In this document: piece after piece, positions 22,086-37,000 of the stretch | Layout: each line of letters starts with the position of its first letter | How positions within the stretch are numbered: position 1 is the first letter of the stretch | Assembly (NCBI GenBank): GCA_000310025.1 | Contig: FN649726.1 | Coordinates: forward strand, 1,655,027-1,711,588 | Source of the DNA: Ectocarpus siliculosus | Lineage: Eukaryota > Sar > Phaeophyceae > Ectocarpales > Ectocarpaceae | Length of the DNA: 56,562 bases | Direction of reading: 5' to 3' | The notes under the pieces: model-generated | The model's database searches: none | Told to the model about the DNA's origin: nothing | What the model saw: the letters and a program-made list of their open reading frames with translations, nothing else | Position numbers and translations under genes: made by a program

Positions 22086-25000
22086 TCACAATTCATGTTG
22101 AGGGAAATACCCCTGTTCGGCGTTTCGAGGCAATCTAAGACTGGGGTCAGCATCCAAAACCCAGGGACCCCTCTCCTCCGCGATCCTGTAAGTGATGGAT
22201 GTCGGCGCTGGTGCTTCTTCTCCTGGAATCAGAGTCTCAAGCCGCCCGTGGTTCGCCCCCCACCGCCCTCCCGCGGTCCGAGTCGCCGGCGCAAGCCGTG
22301 AACGTCCTTCGCTATGCTGCTGGAGACGGACATCTTGGGCCCATCTACTGCCCCCAACACTTGTCCGTGGCCTACGGGCGGGGCCTAAACCCGAAGATAA
22401 CTTCGTCGACTTGTAGAAATGCCATGGCGCGCTTCCTCCGTACGACTGTCGTCGTCGATCGTTTGATATCGGGGGGGACGCTGCTGCTAACGCTGTCGCG
22501 GGTGGCTGCAGTGACGGCATCGAATGCCTCGTTAGTAGTCCTCTATACCGGTGAATCATCTCCGCTGTTGTAGCGCGCGGGTTCTGCGCGAAAATGAGGG
22601 GAGAATATTGCCGTGGGTCTCGTGTGGTTAAGGAAGGGTTGACCCCAGACCCTTCGATTTCGTCTCCACCGGTACTATTGGGTTCGGTGGCCGCAGCGAT
22701 AGTCGTATTTCCCAGCCCCGAAGATGACGGCCGCACGGACATGTCACTCTCTGATGGCAGCATGGCCTCCATGCGAGCACTCTTTTGCAACGGTCTCAGA
22801 AAACTGGAACAGGACACTGATGCTGCGGCTGCGGCTGCTGCTGCTCCTGTTGATCCAAAGCTGCTAGTTCTCGGTCTTTTCGAGCCTGCCATGGCTACTG
22901 CGGGAGCCGTGTGCTTCTTTACGTCTCTGCTAAGGCCATCAATCGAAGATGAAACCTGAGAACGTCCGCCTGAGGGACCGGCGAAGGAACCCGAAGAACC
23001 CTTGGTAAAATCTACAGCGTTGTCACCTTGCTCATATCTCACAGCTGGTTCCTCTGAGGTCGTTGAAGGTCGCTGCGCGTTGACCCTCTTGGCAATAGAA
23101 AATTCGACCAATTTCGCGGGTTTTTCGCCATTATCCCCTTCCTCGTCCCCTTCCTCGTCCCCTTCTCCACTCCCTAGGCTGTCGCCTCCACCGGTCATTC
23201 CCGACGCCACCGAGGAATCCGCTGTTGGACGCACGGATGAAGGTTGGCCTTCTGGGTTCGCTACTCTTTTGCCCCGCCCGCCTAGGGACGAGGACGCACC
23301 CGTGGTGGTGCTCCAGTCGCCGCTATCACCACCTCGGCTCCGGCTTCGCCTGTCGCACAGGAAGTCGCGACGCTTCCGCTCCTATTTAGCGCGTGTTATA
23401 AGGAACGAACGGTAAGGGCCACTGTATTTTCGCCGGTTGTGCGGAACGGGGGTATTGTATTACCTATCAAGAGTACTGCGGCTCGTGTGAGGCCTGAAGG
23501 TGGAACAATAGGGAACCCTAAACATGCCGTGGACAACTCAGACACCGTGACGGTATCCTCGTTCGGGCTCTTCTACCTCATAGCGTTGTCGTTTCGACCC
23601 TTCTTTCCTCGGTTCAAACGGCACATGAGACACAATCCAGTTGTTTTTTCTTCGATCTCAAAGTCCACGGCGGCCTGCCGGTCTTGCCCTTACCTCCAAA
23701 ACCTCCGCTTCATCCGGCTTGACTTCGCAGTAGTTTAAGATTGGTTCCCACCCTGGCTCTCCGGGACCAGGGTCCCTCCAAGGTGGTAGCCCGTCGTCCG
23801 GGACATAGTGCCATACCTGTCAGAAATGGCAACGACAGGAATCCTCAAAACCGGAGGACGATCTGACCCTCGGGGGCTTTTTGTTCACAGGAGGTTGTTG
23901 TCTCACAAACCGGCCACCCCATTCATGCACTCGATTAGGGACAAAGTTAAGCATCAATCCCTTGAGACCCCGGGCCTGATTCCGATAAACGGAGTTTAGC
24001 GAATACATCAAGCAAGTGCTTCAATGACTGTAGCTGGCACCGACGGACGAACCATAATCCCTCGGAGTCAACGGCATGGAATCGCGTGAACCGAACACAA
24101 TCCTTCACTCGTCCAACCCACACCTGTTTGCGGTCCACATAGTACGGCAAGGACTCCTCTTCCTGAGAGGGCGTCGACGGGTTCGTAGAGAACGGGCCAC
24201 CGCGCCAGCCATATCTCCAATCAGGTGTCTTCGACAAGCCCGATGTCTCGGACGCCCCGAGCATGGGACGGTGGTCGTCCGGTTGCTGACCGTAGAGTCG
24301 GTCGGACGAGGAGAAGCTCGCCCTTTTCTGATCTACGGATGACGACGAGGCACGACTCCTCCTCGTCGTACTATGCTGTCTCTCGCCCTCGTTGACCTGG
24401 CGGGGCCGCTCCTGCCGATCTTTTCGCCTTTGGTCGTGTTGCCGGTGCCGGGGAGTGCTACCACTGTTGGTGGTGTCACCGGTGTTGTCCTGGGACGTGC
24501 GCTGGTTAAGGTTTCGTTGAGGCGGGGGCAGGTAATACCTGTCGCCAGGTTGTTCTCTAGCGAAAGGGTCGTGGTCGGCACTTCGGGTTGACCCGTGGTC
24601 GGCACTTCGGGTTGACCCGGTACCGTGACCGCCGCCAGTTGGTTCGTTCTTCTCGGCAACATGGTCATTTTCGCCGCCAGCTCTGCGTCGATTGGCATTT
24701 CGGAAAGCGTCATCAGCGATTTTAGCGGTCGTTGGTCGTCTAGCTGTCCTCTGGGGGACATCTCTAGGCGGCGCCCCCCAAGAACTCCTGTTGCCTCCTG
24801 TCCCCCGCTTGGCTCCAGTCCCTTCGGCCGGGCCAGGCAGAGGCTCGCTCTCATTTGTGTTGTGCGCGGCGGCGAGGACCGCCATTTCCCGTCGATCCCT
24901 GTCGCCACAAAACGCGCCCCCTGCATCTCCAGGAGTCCTACTGCCACGGAAGGAACCGTTGCGTAGCTGCGTGTCGGGGAACTGCTTTGGATGCGACCGA

Positions 25001-28000
25001 TCCCATGGCACTCGAGTTGCACTCTCCCTAGGTGCTGCAACACGCACACCTGACGTAGAATTGGTGTTATTTGATTTCCTCCCACCCCCACCGTTTCCCT
25101 CATCAGCTATCGTTTTTCGGTCGGGTTTTCCGTTGTCCCCCGATAGCGGCCGCCTTCTGTTTTTGCTGCTAACTCCGGTTTCTGGAAGTCGAAGACGACC
25201 TAAACCAGCCGTATTGCTGTTACCATGTGTGTGAGACACCCTATTGTTGTAAGGGTGGTCTTCTCCCGCCTTGGGACCAGACGAAACCATGCCTTCCCGC
25301 CCACCGGTTCGGACCTCTGCGTGAGAGCCCGGAGATATCGATTGCTGTTTGCTTGTTTGAGTGGACGGCGGTAGAGACTTCCGGGACTCTTCATTGTCTC
25401 GTGACCTCTGCCGTTGAAGAGGATTCACCGTCGAAAGTGCTTTCCCCGCTCTTGCGGTAGATGCAGTCTTGCCATTGGTCGCGGGACGTGCTCGAGCTCG
25501 CTGTGCTCGAAGCGCCTCTGAGGTTTTCTCTGACGGCACCGTTGGCATTGTATCCTGCAACATCATGGACACGCCCCCAAGCAGAACACCCGGCGTGACA
25601 ATGAGCAAGAGTGCGTGAAATTCGAACAGCCGTATCTCACGCAGGACAACGCCATCTTGCAGTCACGAACACGGATTCTGCAGTTCGAAGCCACCCAAAA
25701 GTCTGCGTTCTATTCCTTCGAAAGAAAAGTCGAACAAACGGTCGACATTTTCAACGCCCAAGTCGAGGAGGTCACCTCGCTTCTCACCTCCACTGCAACC
25801 GGTCGACGCTCTCGCTGTCCAGCTTTGTCACTTTTCGTTGCGCTTCGTACCTCGGCAAGAGCTTCCTCGAGCTGCATACCAGATATGTCAGATATTCTTC
25901 GCGCCACAGCCATCGCCAAATTCTCTCTGTCCATTGCAACGAGACGCGCTGTCGCTGCTTCCTCGTCCTCGTCCTCTTGCTGCTCACGAGGCACGACCGC
26001 AATTCCTTTGTGATCGCTGTTGCTGCTGCTTCTTCCCACGAAACCAGCAGGTACATTCAAGGCATCCTTCTCTTCTGCATGTTGGCAATCGATCGACCAG
26101 CTTCCTACATCAGCCGTGCCCCCACCTTCTCCGTTTCCCGTTCTCCTGCGCGTTGGCTCCGGGTCCTCGGTGTCAGCGCCGGCGCACTGAACACTAGTCA
26201 GGGGCACGTTTGCCAGTGTTTCGAAATCAGGATCGAGTTTGGTCGACGATCGTACACGCCCTACGGCCGCCATTGCTTTCCCATGAGCACCTCGCTGTGG
26301 CTCAAGGGCCATAGCGTCTTCACTTCCCATGCGGGGGGCCCCGTCGGGAGAAGTGTTCGTTGTTGCTCCCTTATTGACGTTCTCTGCCGAAGAACGGCGA
26401 TTTTTCGTCAATGTCACTCCCCCGCCTTCCGCGCGCTCCTTTCTCGTCTCCGCAATTTCCCCGCCCCCCAGCACGCCAGTCTCCCCCGAAGGAGCTTTGT
26501 TGTTGCCTGCGGCGTTTGCGTTGTACGCGGCGGCGCGGCCAACGATCCCGTCGCGATCGTCTACCATTAGTTCTCCGGGATATGATGTGGCGTGGGAATT
26601 CCGGACAACTGAAGCATTGGACGGGCTGCGTGCCCTCTGGTCGAATGATCCAACGGCTTCTGTGGTCCTTTGGGTGCTGTTTTGTCGTTGAAGCCGTCGA
26701 CTGGCTCTTCTGGGCTCTCCGGCAGGCTGCGCTACCAGGGCGGCTGCCCGACCATCCACTGTAGCGAGTACATCGTCGCCGACCTCCAAGTTTCGGGACG
26801 AGGGATTGGTCGATGCCTTCGCTGTTGGTGCGTCCTTTTCCGATTGATTCACGGAATCATCGCACCTCCACACGCCGGTTGACGACAAGCGCCGCAAGAT
26901 TTCAGGTCTTTCTGTTCCCCCCGCGTAGGAACTCTTTCTCCCAGGCCCGGCGCCTAACATACCCTGTCGGTGTCTCCCGCCCGCTTCCGCATCCATCAGC
27001 ATCTTCGTGCCGGCGACAGAAATGGAACTGAGGACTTCACCCCGATCCATGGTCGATCGACTTTTGGGAGGAGCTGCCACGTGTTGCTGTACCGCAGCAG
27101 AAACCCCACCCGATACCGAGCGGTTGTTCACGTCGCCCGTACCTGGTCCGTCGGCTTGTGTCGGGTGGCGGTCGGGAGATACGAGGTAATTCGGAACCAA
27201 TCTTGGCGGGTGCGGGTCCTTGTCTCCTCCTCTTGGTTGCCCTGCCCTGTCGAGCGTGGTGCTGTCACCTTTCCACGAACCCGTGGCGAGTGCGTTTTTC
27301 TCGCTGTCGTCGGCCCCGGCAAAGGAGTCGGTAGTGGAAGAGGCCATACGACCCTCAGGGGCGTCAAGTGGTTCCTCAGAGGACGGTCGAGGAGTACAAT
27401 CGTGGCTACGGCCCTCTTCCATGCCCAAGTTGCTACCGCTAGCGCCCCCCTGAGCCAGCAGAGGTCCAACAACGCTGTTGTTTTGGCCTGCGTCATTGCG
27501 TTGGACCGCATCACGACCATTCTTCGGCTCACCCAACGTTGGATGCTCGCCTCTCCTGTGTAACGAACCGCTAACCCCTTTCGCCTCGAGCAGATTCGAG
27601 CGGTTCGGTCCGTGATGACGGTCAGTCGTGGCTGCAGTCATCTCGTTCTGGTCGTTTATCGGCACCTCCCCGGTCGAGCTCTCCCCTTCGGCCGCCTCTT
27701 CCTTGATTACAATATCGTCGCCGCCACCGGTTGATTCGCAACCCATTCTCCCTGCCCTTGACCCTGACCGCGTTCGTGGCCGCGCACCCTCTTGATAGTC
27801 GTGGTGGGGGCCAGGCGGTCTTTTGGCAGGCTCGCCCTCTCGCGTGGCATCAATGCTTGAGTTGAACTTGGGCATCCCTAAAGTTCCTTGCCCAACATCT
27901 GTTGCCGATTCCGCCGCCGCAATATGCCTCGGCGGAGCCATAAGCTTGTTCTGTCCGGTGGGGAGAAACCCGTGCCCTTGATCGTCGAATAGGTCGGGGG

Positions 28001-31000
28001 AGGTCGTGCCACTGTTGCTGTCGAACGTACTTCTTCCTCGTGGAAGCCGTGAGGTGTTGGTCTCAGCTTCCACGTCGTCCTTGCGCTCGGCATCTCGGCG
28101 GGAAACAGCTGTGCCTAGACGTCTTGCGGCGTCGGCCAATTCACCCCCTCCGTTCTCCTGAGAAGAAGGCTCTAGCGTACGGCGTTGGTCGTCTGCGTGG
28201 GCTACCATCCCCCCGGTGAGGAGCTGTTGGGCTTCCCCGGTTTCGCCCGTGGGCGCATACCCGGCACCGCCGTCCCTAGCAGCGCGAGTTTCCTCTCCCG
28301 ATTGCGCCCATCCGGTCTCTTCTTGAATGGTCATATGGCGTGCATTAGCTACGGCAGTTTCGGCGTCAGTGACTCTCGGCCCCACCCCTCCCGAGGCATC
28401 GAGGTCATCTCCACCTGGAGAACCATCAGGAGAGGTAGAGCCTGTTTCAGCCACTGGGGCGCGTTGTGTGAGCATGTCGCTGCCACCGACGACAACGTTT
28501 TTCACTGGCGGACCTTGAGCGTCGAGCGAAAAGGATCCCTGGGGGTCTAACGCCGGCGAGCTTCCGTCAAAAACGTCAACGACGGTCATGTTGTGCTTCT
28601 CTAGCACCGGTTGAAGTTGCGCTGAATTCGCACAGTTTAGGGCGTGCGGAACGAAGGAGGGAATGGGACGGTACACGTGGTTTGGGTGCCGACAACAGTG
28701 TATACTAGTGCAGTGGTGCTACCGCATGCCGGCGTGGCGGCTACTCGCGTTCTGTTTCGCAATGCATGAAAAGCGAACGCGTACAACGGGTTGTGATACG
28801 CTCGGAGTAGTCTACCCGCGATGCTGCACACGACCCTACCAGTCATCATAAGATGCGCCAGCAGGTCGATATCGGCGGGGGATATCAACTGCGCAACTGA
28901 CCGAGCATGTCTTGTGGTATCAAGTGTTCCTTCCCGTTCCTTCGACCATCTTCTTCTTGTGGCCCCACTGAGGTCCTCGTTCCCTGTTGGAGGTACGTAG
29001 GGGGCACAGGGATCGATTCGACCTCCGCTTCTTTGAGCACAATGACTCACGACCAAGAAGGACAGCGTTGAGCACTTCCTAGATACTGGATTCGACATAC
29101 CCCACGAAGACAGCAAACGTTTTGGTCTACATAGCAATACTGACAGCAGGCCCCTTTTGACTGTGAGACACCAATGACAAATGCCCGCACAGGTGCGAGG
29201 CTAGTCCGCCTGCGGGCGTACCTTCGCACCGGCAGCCTTTGTAGCGACGTCACCTCCCTTCAACATCTCAGGGGCGGTGAATTCTCTGAGCTCCGTTTCT
29301 CCATCGGAGTCCCGGCCACTTTTGTCGCCCCCAATACCAACTCTCGGTACCTCCGCATGGTGACGTTGACCACGCGTGACCACCGAGTCAGGTTCCAAGC
29401 CCTTTCCCCGCGAGGCACCGTCTTCCCCTGTCTGATGAGACTCCGCTTCGTTCGGAGTCGGTGAAGAAAACGGGGCCACAGACTTCTCCCCAATCCCCCC
29501 TTCGCCCGCCGCCGCCGCTGCTGTCTGTTTTGTCTCCTTCGAGGGACCCGAACCACCCTTAGATGCATGCTCGACAAGGGACAGACGGGGCAGCGTGGGA
29601 TCGTGCTGGCCGTCCCCTCCCCCCCCATCCCGTGACCTGATATCACCAGCGCGTGGTTTCACGGGTGCCACCCGCCCATAGGTCTCCTCCTCCGAAGGAG
29701 CTCCTTGTGCTGCAGGCGCTGCTTTTGTAGTTCCCGTGGAACCCTTTCTACCCTTTACTTGCCTGCGTGGGACACGAGTTACGGTGAGTGAGCGGCATTT
29801 TATCGGCAAAACTCGGCCGAAACTTCGCCGTTCCGCTGCTGGTTTGTGTTGCAGCTATTATTGCCAGGTGCCGCCGGGATGCAATGAGATATGTAGCTCG
29901 ACTGCAGCATTCAGCGATAGGCGTGGCGTACACATCGCTGTTCATAGATCGTACACGTCGAAATCAACGTCTCATCCAATGGAGAGTTCTTCCACAGCGT
30001 AGGCACAGGGAAAACGTAGCAGCATGTGCACACCCCGACGCACGCACCTAGCGTCAGAGTGCGGAAAACAGTAGGCAAGGCCTACCGGTGTCGAAAAGGC
30101 AAGGCAGGTGTATCGTATCGGAACAAAGCTCGACCCTGTGTGCGTACCCGGATGGACGTTTTCTTCTCGCTGCCGAACTTTGCTTCGATACAGGCCTCGT
30201 TGTGGATGCCCGCCGCTTTCGCTCTGTCTTGGCTTGCTGAATCATTTGTTCCCACTCCTGCTCTCGGGGTAGGCAGCGCACATATCGTTCAGGACAACGC
30301 GTAAAGTAATTGTCCAGGGTATAGATGGGGGCGCCGTGACACGGTCTGAAAATTGTCTAGGTCGCAGCTCTCTGGCCCCTCACGCCATGGACTATGTACA
30401 ATGAGGACGGTCAGATTGCTCTTGTGCGTCATGAAATGCAAGCCCACCGTGACCCACGTATCTACGTGCCCAGCCTTACCGCGTCCGTAGTCCCCGAGAT
30501 CCCGTCCCAGCCACCGCCACCGCCTCCTCCCGGGCGGAAGTTGGATGCCAGCGGCTTACCGCCGCGCGGTCCTTTCGACAGCGTAGACGTATTGCCGTGG
30601 TTCTTGGCGCTGACTTTTGCCCCGAACGATCCCCGAGAACTCTGCGTCGATCGAGGACACCCGGCAGACGAGATAGCGAACGAATTGAATTACATAGCAG
30701 GATGAGTGATACATTTGTCAGACAGCAGCTTTTCCTGTTGAAACCTCTCGTTAGGTGCGGCCGTGCTAATCTACATAGTTAATAGTTGATTATTGAATCC
30801 CCCCCGGGTCAGAGTGCTTTCACCCCGCCAAAATATCGGGCAACACGTCGTCTAATATTGAATGTCCCCCAAGGGAAACAACGTTTCGATCCTGCCCCCC
30901 TTCTTGAGTCCCCCCGAGTTGTTGTTTCCCCAAACGTCTCGCCGGGGATACATGCTTCTTTGACGAAGTAACAATCGTCACGGCTGGCACCAGAAGGGCT

Positions 31001-34000
31001 CAGGGATCCATAAAAGTGTTTGTTGATTGTACATACCGCTGTCTCCGACATCGCGCGTGAGTGAGAGAGAGGTTCGCGGATGCGTGTGTGAGGGAGCATC
31101 ACCAATGTTTGTTGCTACCTCTACCACGACGGTTTTCTTGTTTTCCGAAAATATCCGAATCATCGCCTCTCCTATAGGTTGTTAGTGTCTTCGGGGGGAT
31201 TCAACGCCAAGAGAATGAAATCTTCTTCCAAAGCCGACTGCGATAGCTCCACACGCGGGCCCGTGTCAAGTTGCCAAGCGCACGAGGTGCTACATTGGAT
31301 CTTGGGGGTTGAATTACACCCGTTCCGTATTAAACAGGGGCACGCCAGGAATGTGGTGATAATACATAGAATCGGCATTCTTGGTTGTTTTGTAGCATGC
31401 CCCAGCAACCAAAGTTGCGCGATTTCTTCTGCCGTTGTTGATAATATCTAAATTGTCCTGAGCGTGTTTCGCGAAACGGATTATTGTGTCCCTCTCCTCC
31501 ACAGCGATACAGATGCGTCGTGGTTGTTCACAATGATGTGTATGTGTGTGGTGGATGTGTGTGGTGCATGCTCACCATGATGACTTGTGTGCGAGAACCA
31601 CGTGATTTGTACTTGTTCTTTTTCTGCAAATCATTATTCGATTGGTGTAAAGTCAAGCTGTGTTTCCTTTGGACCATGCCGGGTGCTCTCCATTGCGCAA
31701 AAAAACTCGCTAACCTTTCCAGCCAGGCAACTTGGAGACGATTCTGAAGCACTCACCTGGCGCCTAGAAGGGTGGCCTTTGTTGTCGGCCGAGGATAAGG
31801 CATCATATTTTCTTCCCGTATCCGCGTCACCAGAGGCCCTAACGCGTCGTCCCTGCCCACCACCGCGAGCGCCTCTTGATCCCCCACGACCCACCTGCTC
31901 CTCGACCCCTCCTGCGCCTATCTCTCCTCCATCCTCAGTCTGCGACGACGACAGCCTCCACTCCTCGCCGCTGCTCATGCTGGTCGTGCTGTTGAAGTCT
32001 CCATCGAATGAGCCTTCCTCACGCTTCGCGCACGGAACAACACCGGATTGGCTGCTGGGTGTACGTAACGACCACCGGCTCATCCCTCCCCCGTGAGGAA
32101 CGTGCACGCTTTCCTCGTCCCCTCCCCCCTCGTGGCTGAGGACGCCGTCGGTGGCATGGTCGCCTTCGCCGTGGTTGGTCGCGAGCGATGCGGCCGCTGC
32201 AGGTGTAGTTCCCCCTCGTTTGTTGCCCCCGGTACGGAAAGCTTCACGGTCGTGGCCGGCGGAGGGCGATTGACGGTCATTCTCGGGTCCAACCGGCCCG
32301 TCTGAGTCGAGGTTTCCATGAGCGTGTGCATATTCAATATCTTCGGCCGTTTCACGCCCGTCACAGTCGGCGACCGTTCCATCGCCGTTCCTGCCCAGTC
32401 CAATCCGGCTACCGGGAATACTGTTTTGGCCGGTGTCGAGTATTTCACCGTTGGGCAACGCGTCCTCTCCACCGCCGCTGTTGAGGCGCGCTGGATGGTG
32501 AGTGGAAACTCCGTCGGTTTCAGCATGCCTAGCGCCCTTGGTATTGCTGTTGTTGCTGCTGTTCCCGCGGTTCGTAGGCACCTCGCCGTTGGCACCGTCA
32601 CCATCGTTATCTTCGTCCCGTTGTTTCTGCACGGCACCTGCGGCGGTTCTCTCGCGCTTACGATTTCCGATAGATTCGCTGCCTTGTGTGGCATCGGTCG
32701 CAGTGCCCCCTTCACGAACCGCCTCACCAACGACGCCATCGGATCTACCAGCAGGAAGTAACTTGTCAGTTGATTGCCCCGCGCCTCCTACTATTCCAGC
32801 AGCTCTTTTGGAGCAGCCATCGACCAATGCTTCGGAGCTGCCGCCAACGGAAGCATCCTTACCGAATGTTGGGTTGTTGTGACCGCCGACGCCACGCTTG
32901 TCGGCACTACTTGCAGCAACATAGTTCTTATCTCCAGCACGGTCGGCACCTTCGCGCCTGTCACCACTTGTCAGAGAACCGTCGTTTCCAAGATCGCCTC
33001 CTCCTGCTGCTGCTACTGCTCCGTCGTCGTTGCTGGCGTACTCAGTAGCATGCCGGTCGCTCCCACCTTCACCGTGACTTCTGCTGGGGCCGTTCAAACC
33101 ATGGATACCCCCACGAACAACTCCAAGAGTATCAGTATTTGACATGTTCTTGTTGCTCCCACCTACTAGAAGCTGGTCTTCGACCAAACTGGTGTTTTCA
33201 AAGCGGTCTGGATCTTCCCTTCTTTCTCGCCTTGTTACTCCGGGACTTCTTGTCTCCTCGGGCTTGCTTCGTGCGTTTCTGGTGACCGATTCCTCTCCAA
33301 GTGCGCGACTGCCACCTTCTTTCGTCGGAAGAACATTTTCGCTTAAATCTGACGAATTTTCTTCGATGGAACCTGATGCTGCTTTCGACGATGATGGTAC
33401 TGAAGCCCCCTCTCCGTGACGAAGGCGACCAGTGGTTTCTGGAGTGCCCGAAGAACGTGCATCAAGGTCCGGAAGGTGGTTGTATTTCGTGTCATCGCCG
33501 ATCGGACGGTCGCCAAAGTCGTCGAGGCTGTCCTGTTGGTTGTTGCGATTTTTCGTGCTGCTATTGACGTGGTTGGTCTTGCTTTTTGGGCGTGCTTCCC
33601 CACTGTCCTCCGCGTTGATCAGCGCTGGGTCTCGAGCCCGACCCACGCTTTGCACAGTGTCAACACCTGTCTCGAGACTCCCGCCTTTCTCAACAGAAAC
33701 ACTTGACTCGCCAACTCGCATCTCGTTTCCCACGGACACCCCAGCGTGGGATAACGAGCCCTCCCCAACGGCAACCGCATGCTCCTCCTCTTCACCGTCC
33801 GTAGTAGCAAATCTGCCGTCAGCAGCGTCCTTCCTTGGTTCTTGACGAGGAGCGAGAAACTCGTCGTTACGTTCGGTAGCCCCGTTGATCGAAGCCTTCT
33901 GTTTGTACGCGTCCTCTCCCCCCTCGCTCGAAACATTTCCCGTGTTGTCAATGCCCCCCTCGCCCTGCACGTCCTCCGCGTCCCCCGTACCGCTGCCACT

Positions 34001-37000
34001 AACGCTTCCACCGCCACGCTTTTCGTCGTCGTCGTCGCCCGTTCTTCCCGGGGCTGGCCAGGTTCGGAGCTGCTTGAGGGCTTGCAGCCGCTGTCGCAGA
34101 GCTCTCAAGCGCTTGATGTGCTTGTCCTTCAGCTTGGGCGACAGGCTGTTTCCTCGAGCGTTACGGCTGTCGGCTAGTACGGCCAAGATCGCGTCCGTGT
34201 CGAGCGGGACAGAGAGCCGTTCCCTGGTTGTATGCAATTTAGCGGTTAAGAATGTCAGGTGCTTGTGTACAGGCCATCCGGAAGTTGAACGACATCAATA
34301 GGCTCAACTCCGCAGCAAAATATCACAAGCTTCTCGGCGGCAATCGCTTGTTGCAAATAGATTGTGTCGATCGGATCAGTCTAATAAGTCGATTCAAGTA
34401 ATGCTCCTCGTGGAGAAACTGAAACAGGATGCCGGACTTCGGGCCCTAATTTTCTCCCCCTTCTCACCCCCCTAGCAGGATGCAGCACACCCTCCATGCG
34501 ACTCGCCGACTACCTCACGGCGCGTCACGCTTGGTGATGTGAGAGCCTAGTCCGGTGACAACCCGGCGTGCTCCGTCCCGGCTTTGTGGGGATGCGAGGT
34601 CAATGGTCTAACGACTGCGGCATGCACGACTATGAGTACTCCCACCCCCCTTCTCACCCCCCTTGCTCGCATGTCAGGATGCAGGCACGCGACATGCACC
34701 TTACGTAGTCGGAAATATTATGTGTGAATTAGCTGCTGCTTGCTCCTTCTTACCGTCCTTCTCCACGGGCGAACGAGTCACGGATCCGCTTGGTAGCCTC
34801 AGACAGATCCTTGTCTACAATGCACTCGATCTCCCGGTCCGGCTTGAAGCTCGGCGGCACGACATTGGTGTTGGTGATGGTCTCGAGCAGCAACCACAGG
34901 AAGGCAGTGTACTACGTTCGGGGGGGGAAGAACGCGTCCAGCGAAAACAGTATTGGCGAGAATTCGACGGAAACAGCAATAGATTCGTCGGAGTCCACAC
35001 CGTACTAGTGCAAAACATCGATACAGTTGAAGGAATCGCTCTGTGATCCGGATGCTGGGAGCGGCAAGACTCTCAAAGGGGGGAATGAGGTCGGAAAACA
35101 CTGCAGGCAGCTTTTGATGCGACTGCTTCGAGAAATCAGGGTGCAAACCTCGGAGTTACAAACAGTTTTCGAGCAGTCAACCCCGGGCGTCGAAAACAAA
35201 CGGGTTTCTGAAAGTTAAGCGCACCTCCTCTTCATCGATGTTTTCCGTCCAGATGTCGGCCAGCTCGAACATGCTCGAGCCGAACGCCTGCCTGGTCATT
35301 CGACCACCCCACCTCGCTGTGTCCCTCAGCCAGTCTACCTCGGCCGAATGTCGGGCTTCCGCATCCGTGGTGTCGGGAATCTGTCGAACACATCACGGTA
35401 GATATTGGGGGAGGTGCAGTAAAACGAGGCAGCTTTGCCTTCGGCAAACCAGCGGTGGCTAAGCGAGATTTCCATGAGCGATGCTGGGGTAGTACGTCAA
35501 GATAAACGGTACTGAGAAACTTTGAAGGTTGAGCACAGCAAGAAAAAACACGCAACCGGCAGCAACAGGATTAACAATAACATCTATCAACACCACCATG
35601 ACCACCGAACAACGCCAACATCAACCCTATCACCAGCAGCGGCAACAGCAGCAGTGCGCTCCAACAGCACCAACAACGTTAAGTAGCAATGGCAACATTA
35701 CCGCACCAGAGCCAGGTGAAGCTTTCGGTTGAGCTTGAGGTAGGACTCCTTCGTCATCTCGTAGGATCCCTCCGGGTTCAGCCCTGGAAAGCACCAGTAC
35801 TCATTGCTAATTTCCTGCCCATACCGGGGAGCACAGGAAGCGTGAGGTGAAAAAGACAAGGACATGATGATGATCGGGTAGAAGAATGCTGGTTGGTGGG
35901 CCATGGATATTTCGATTTGTTGCCATGAAAACACCAGCTAACCTCTACGTCGCTCCCTCCTTGATATCAAACCGCAGAGTACCAGTCGCGAGCGAAAGCA
36001 GGGTACTGGTAATGTAGCACACATCACACGTAGGGTGTGCGCGCGCAGTCGCGCGGTACACAAACCACGTTCAATGGTGCACCTGGATGAGGGGCTTCTT
36101 CCTCAAAGCCTGCCTTCGCTTCACGGACAGCGGCGTGTTGACGTCGGGATTCCCCTGCCTCTTGTAAGGAACGGGGTCGTCGCCGGGGCTAACGACTGTC
36201 ACGATGGAGTCCTTCTGCAGGTTCCACATTACCTCCCGCTGTGCGCGCATCAGCTCTCGGCGCTCGTCTGGTGTCATTCGGGCTTTGTCGACGCTTCGGC
36301 GGGGCGTGGGACTGACGTTGTTGGTTCCGTTTTGAAGGGTTCGTCGTCGCGTGTGCAAAGGGGCACAGGTCAATTACTGCGGGAGTTAAATCTTCCTGGG
36401 GGGAACGGGAAGTGCTGTATGTTATCTATCGGTACATGCCTAGAAGTGCTTGAATCGTGGGCGACTGCTGTGTGCGCTCTGGTTGACGGCTGCCGTCCAC
36501 TTCGGGGCGACCGTCCGTTTGGCAAGGTGTCTACTTAATTTCTTCGAGAACCGGCATCAAGACTGATGCTGATGTTAGAGTAGGGGTTGACCGATACACA
36601 CTCACTCGTTTGCGTATGCGCATACTTCCATTTGGGAATGCCATGTGGCTATGCTGCTGTTGGAAAAAGCGAGAACCATCTCGAAGTACATTCAGCAATA
36701 GGTCGTGCGACTTAGGTGCTTTGCATACCCTACTCAATCACTCACCGGTGGCTGCCGCGTCGTAAGTTCTTGGCCATAACGGTGGCGTACTTGACGTGAC
36801 GAGGCTCTGGAATCTGAACCGCATCTGCCGTGCTCTCGGCCGGTTGATTGCCGAGCTCTCGTTCCAGCTGTTTTGGTGGCGCGGGTGTATTCCAACCGCG
36901 ACGCAACGTCGCAAATGGGGTATGTACAGGGGACCTCTCAACAACCCGTAACATGACGGCGGTGGTCCCAACAACACCCAACACATGCTCTGATTCACAA

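Noticed and set aside
23580-23700. Minus-strand frame [21 protein letters not shown] as an exon of the giant gene
   Set aside because: It would need a 19-nt intron or a frame break after 23694, whereas joining 23694 to 23381 is in phase.
25615-26013. + strand frame reading [15 protein letters not shown] and [14 protein letters not shown], coiled-coil-like
   Set aside because: It lies over an intron and a phase-confirmed exon of the giant minus-strand gene, with no splice partner or start context; judged chance, though a transcript check would settle it.
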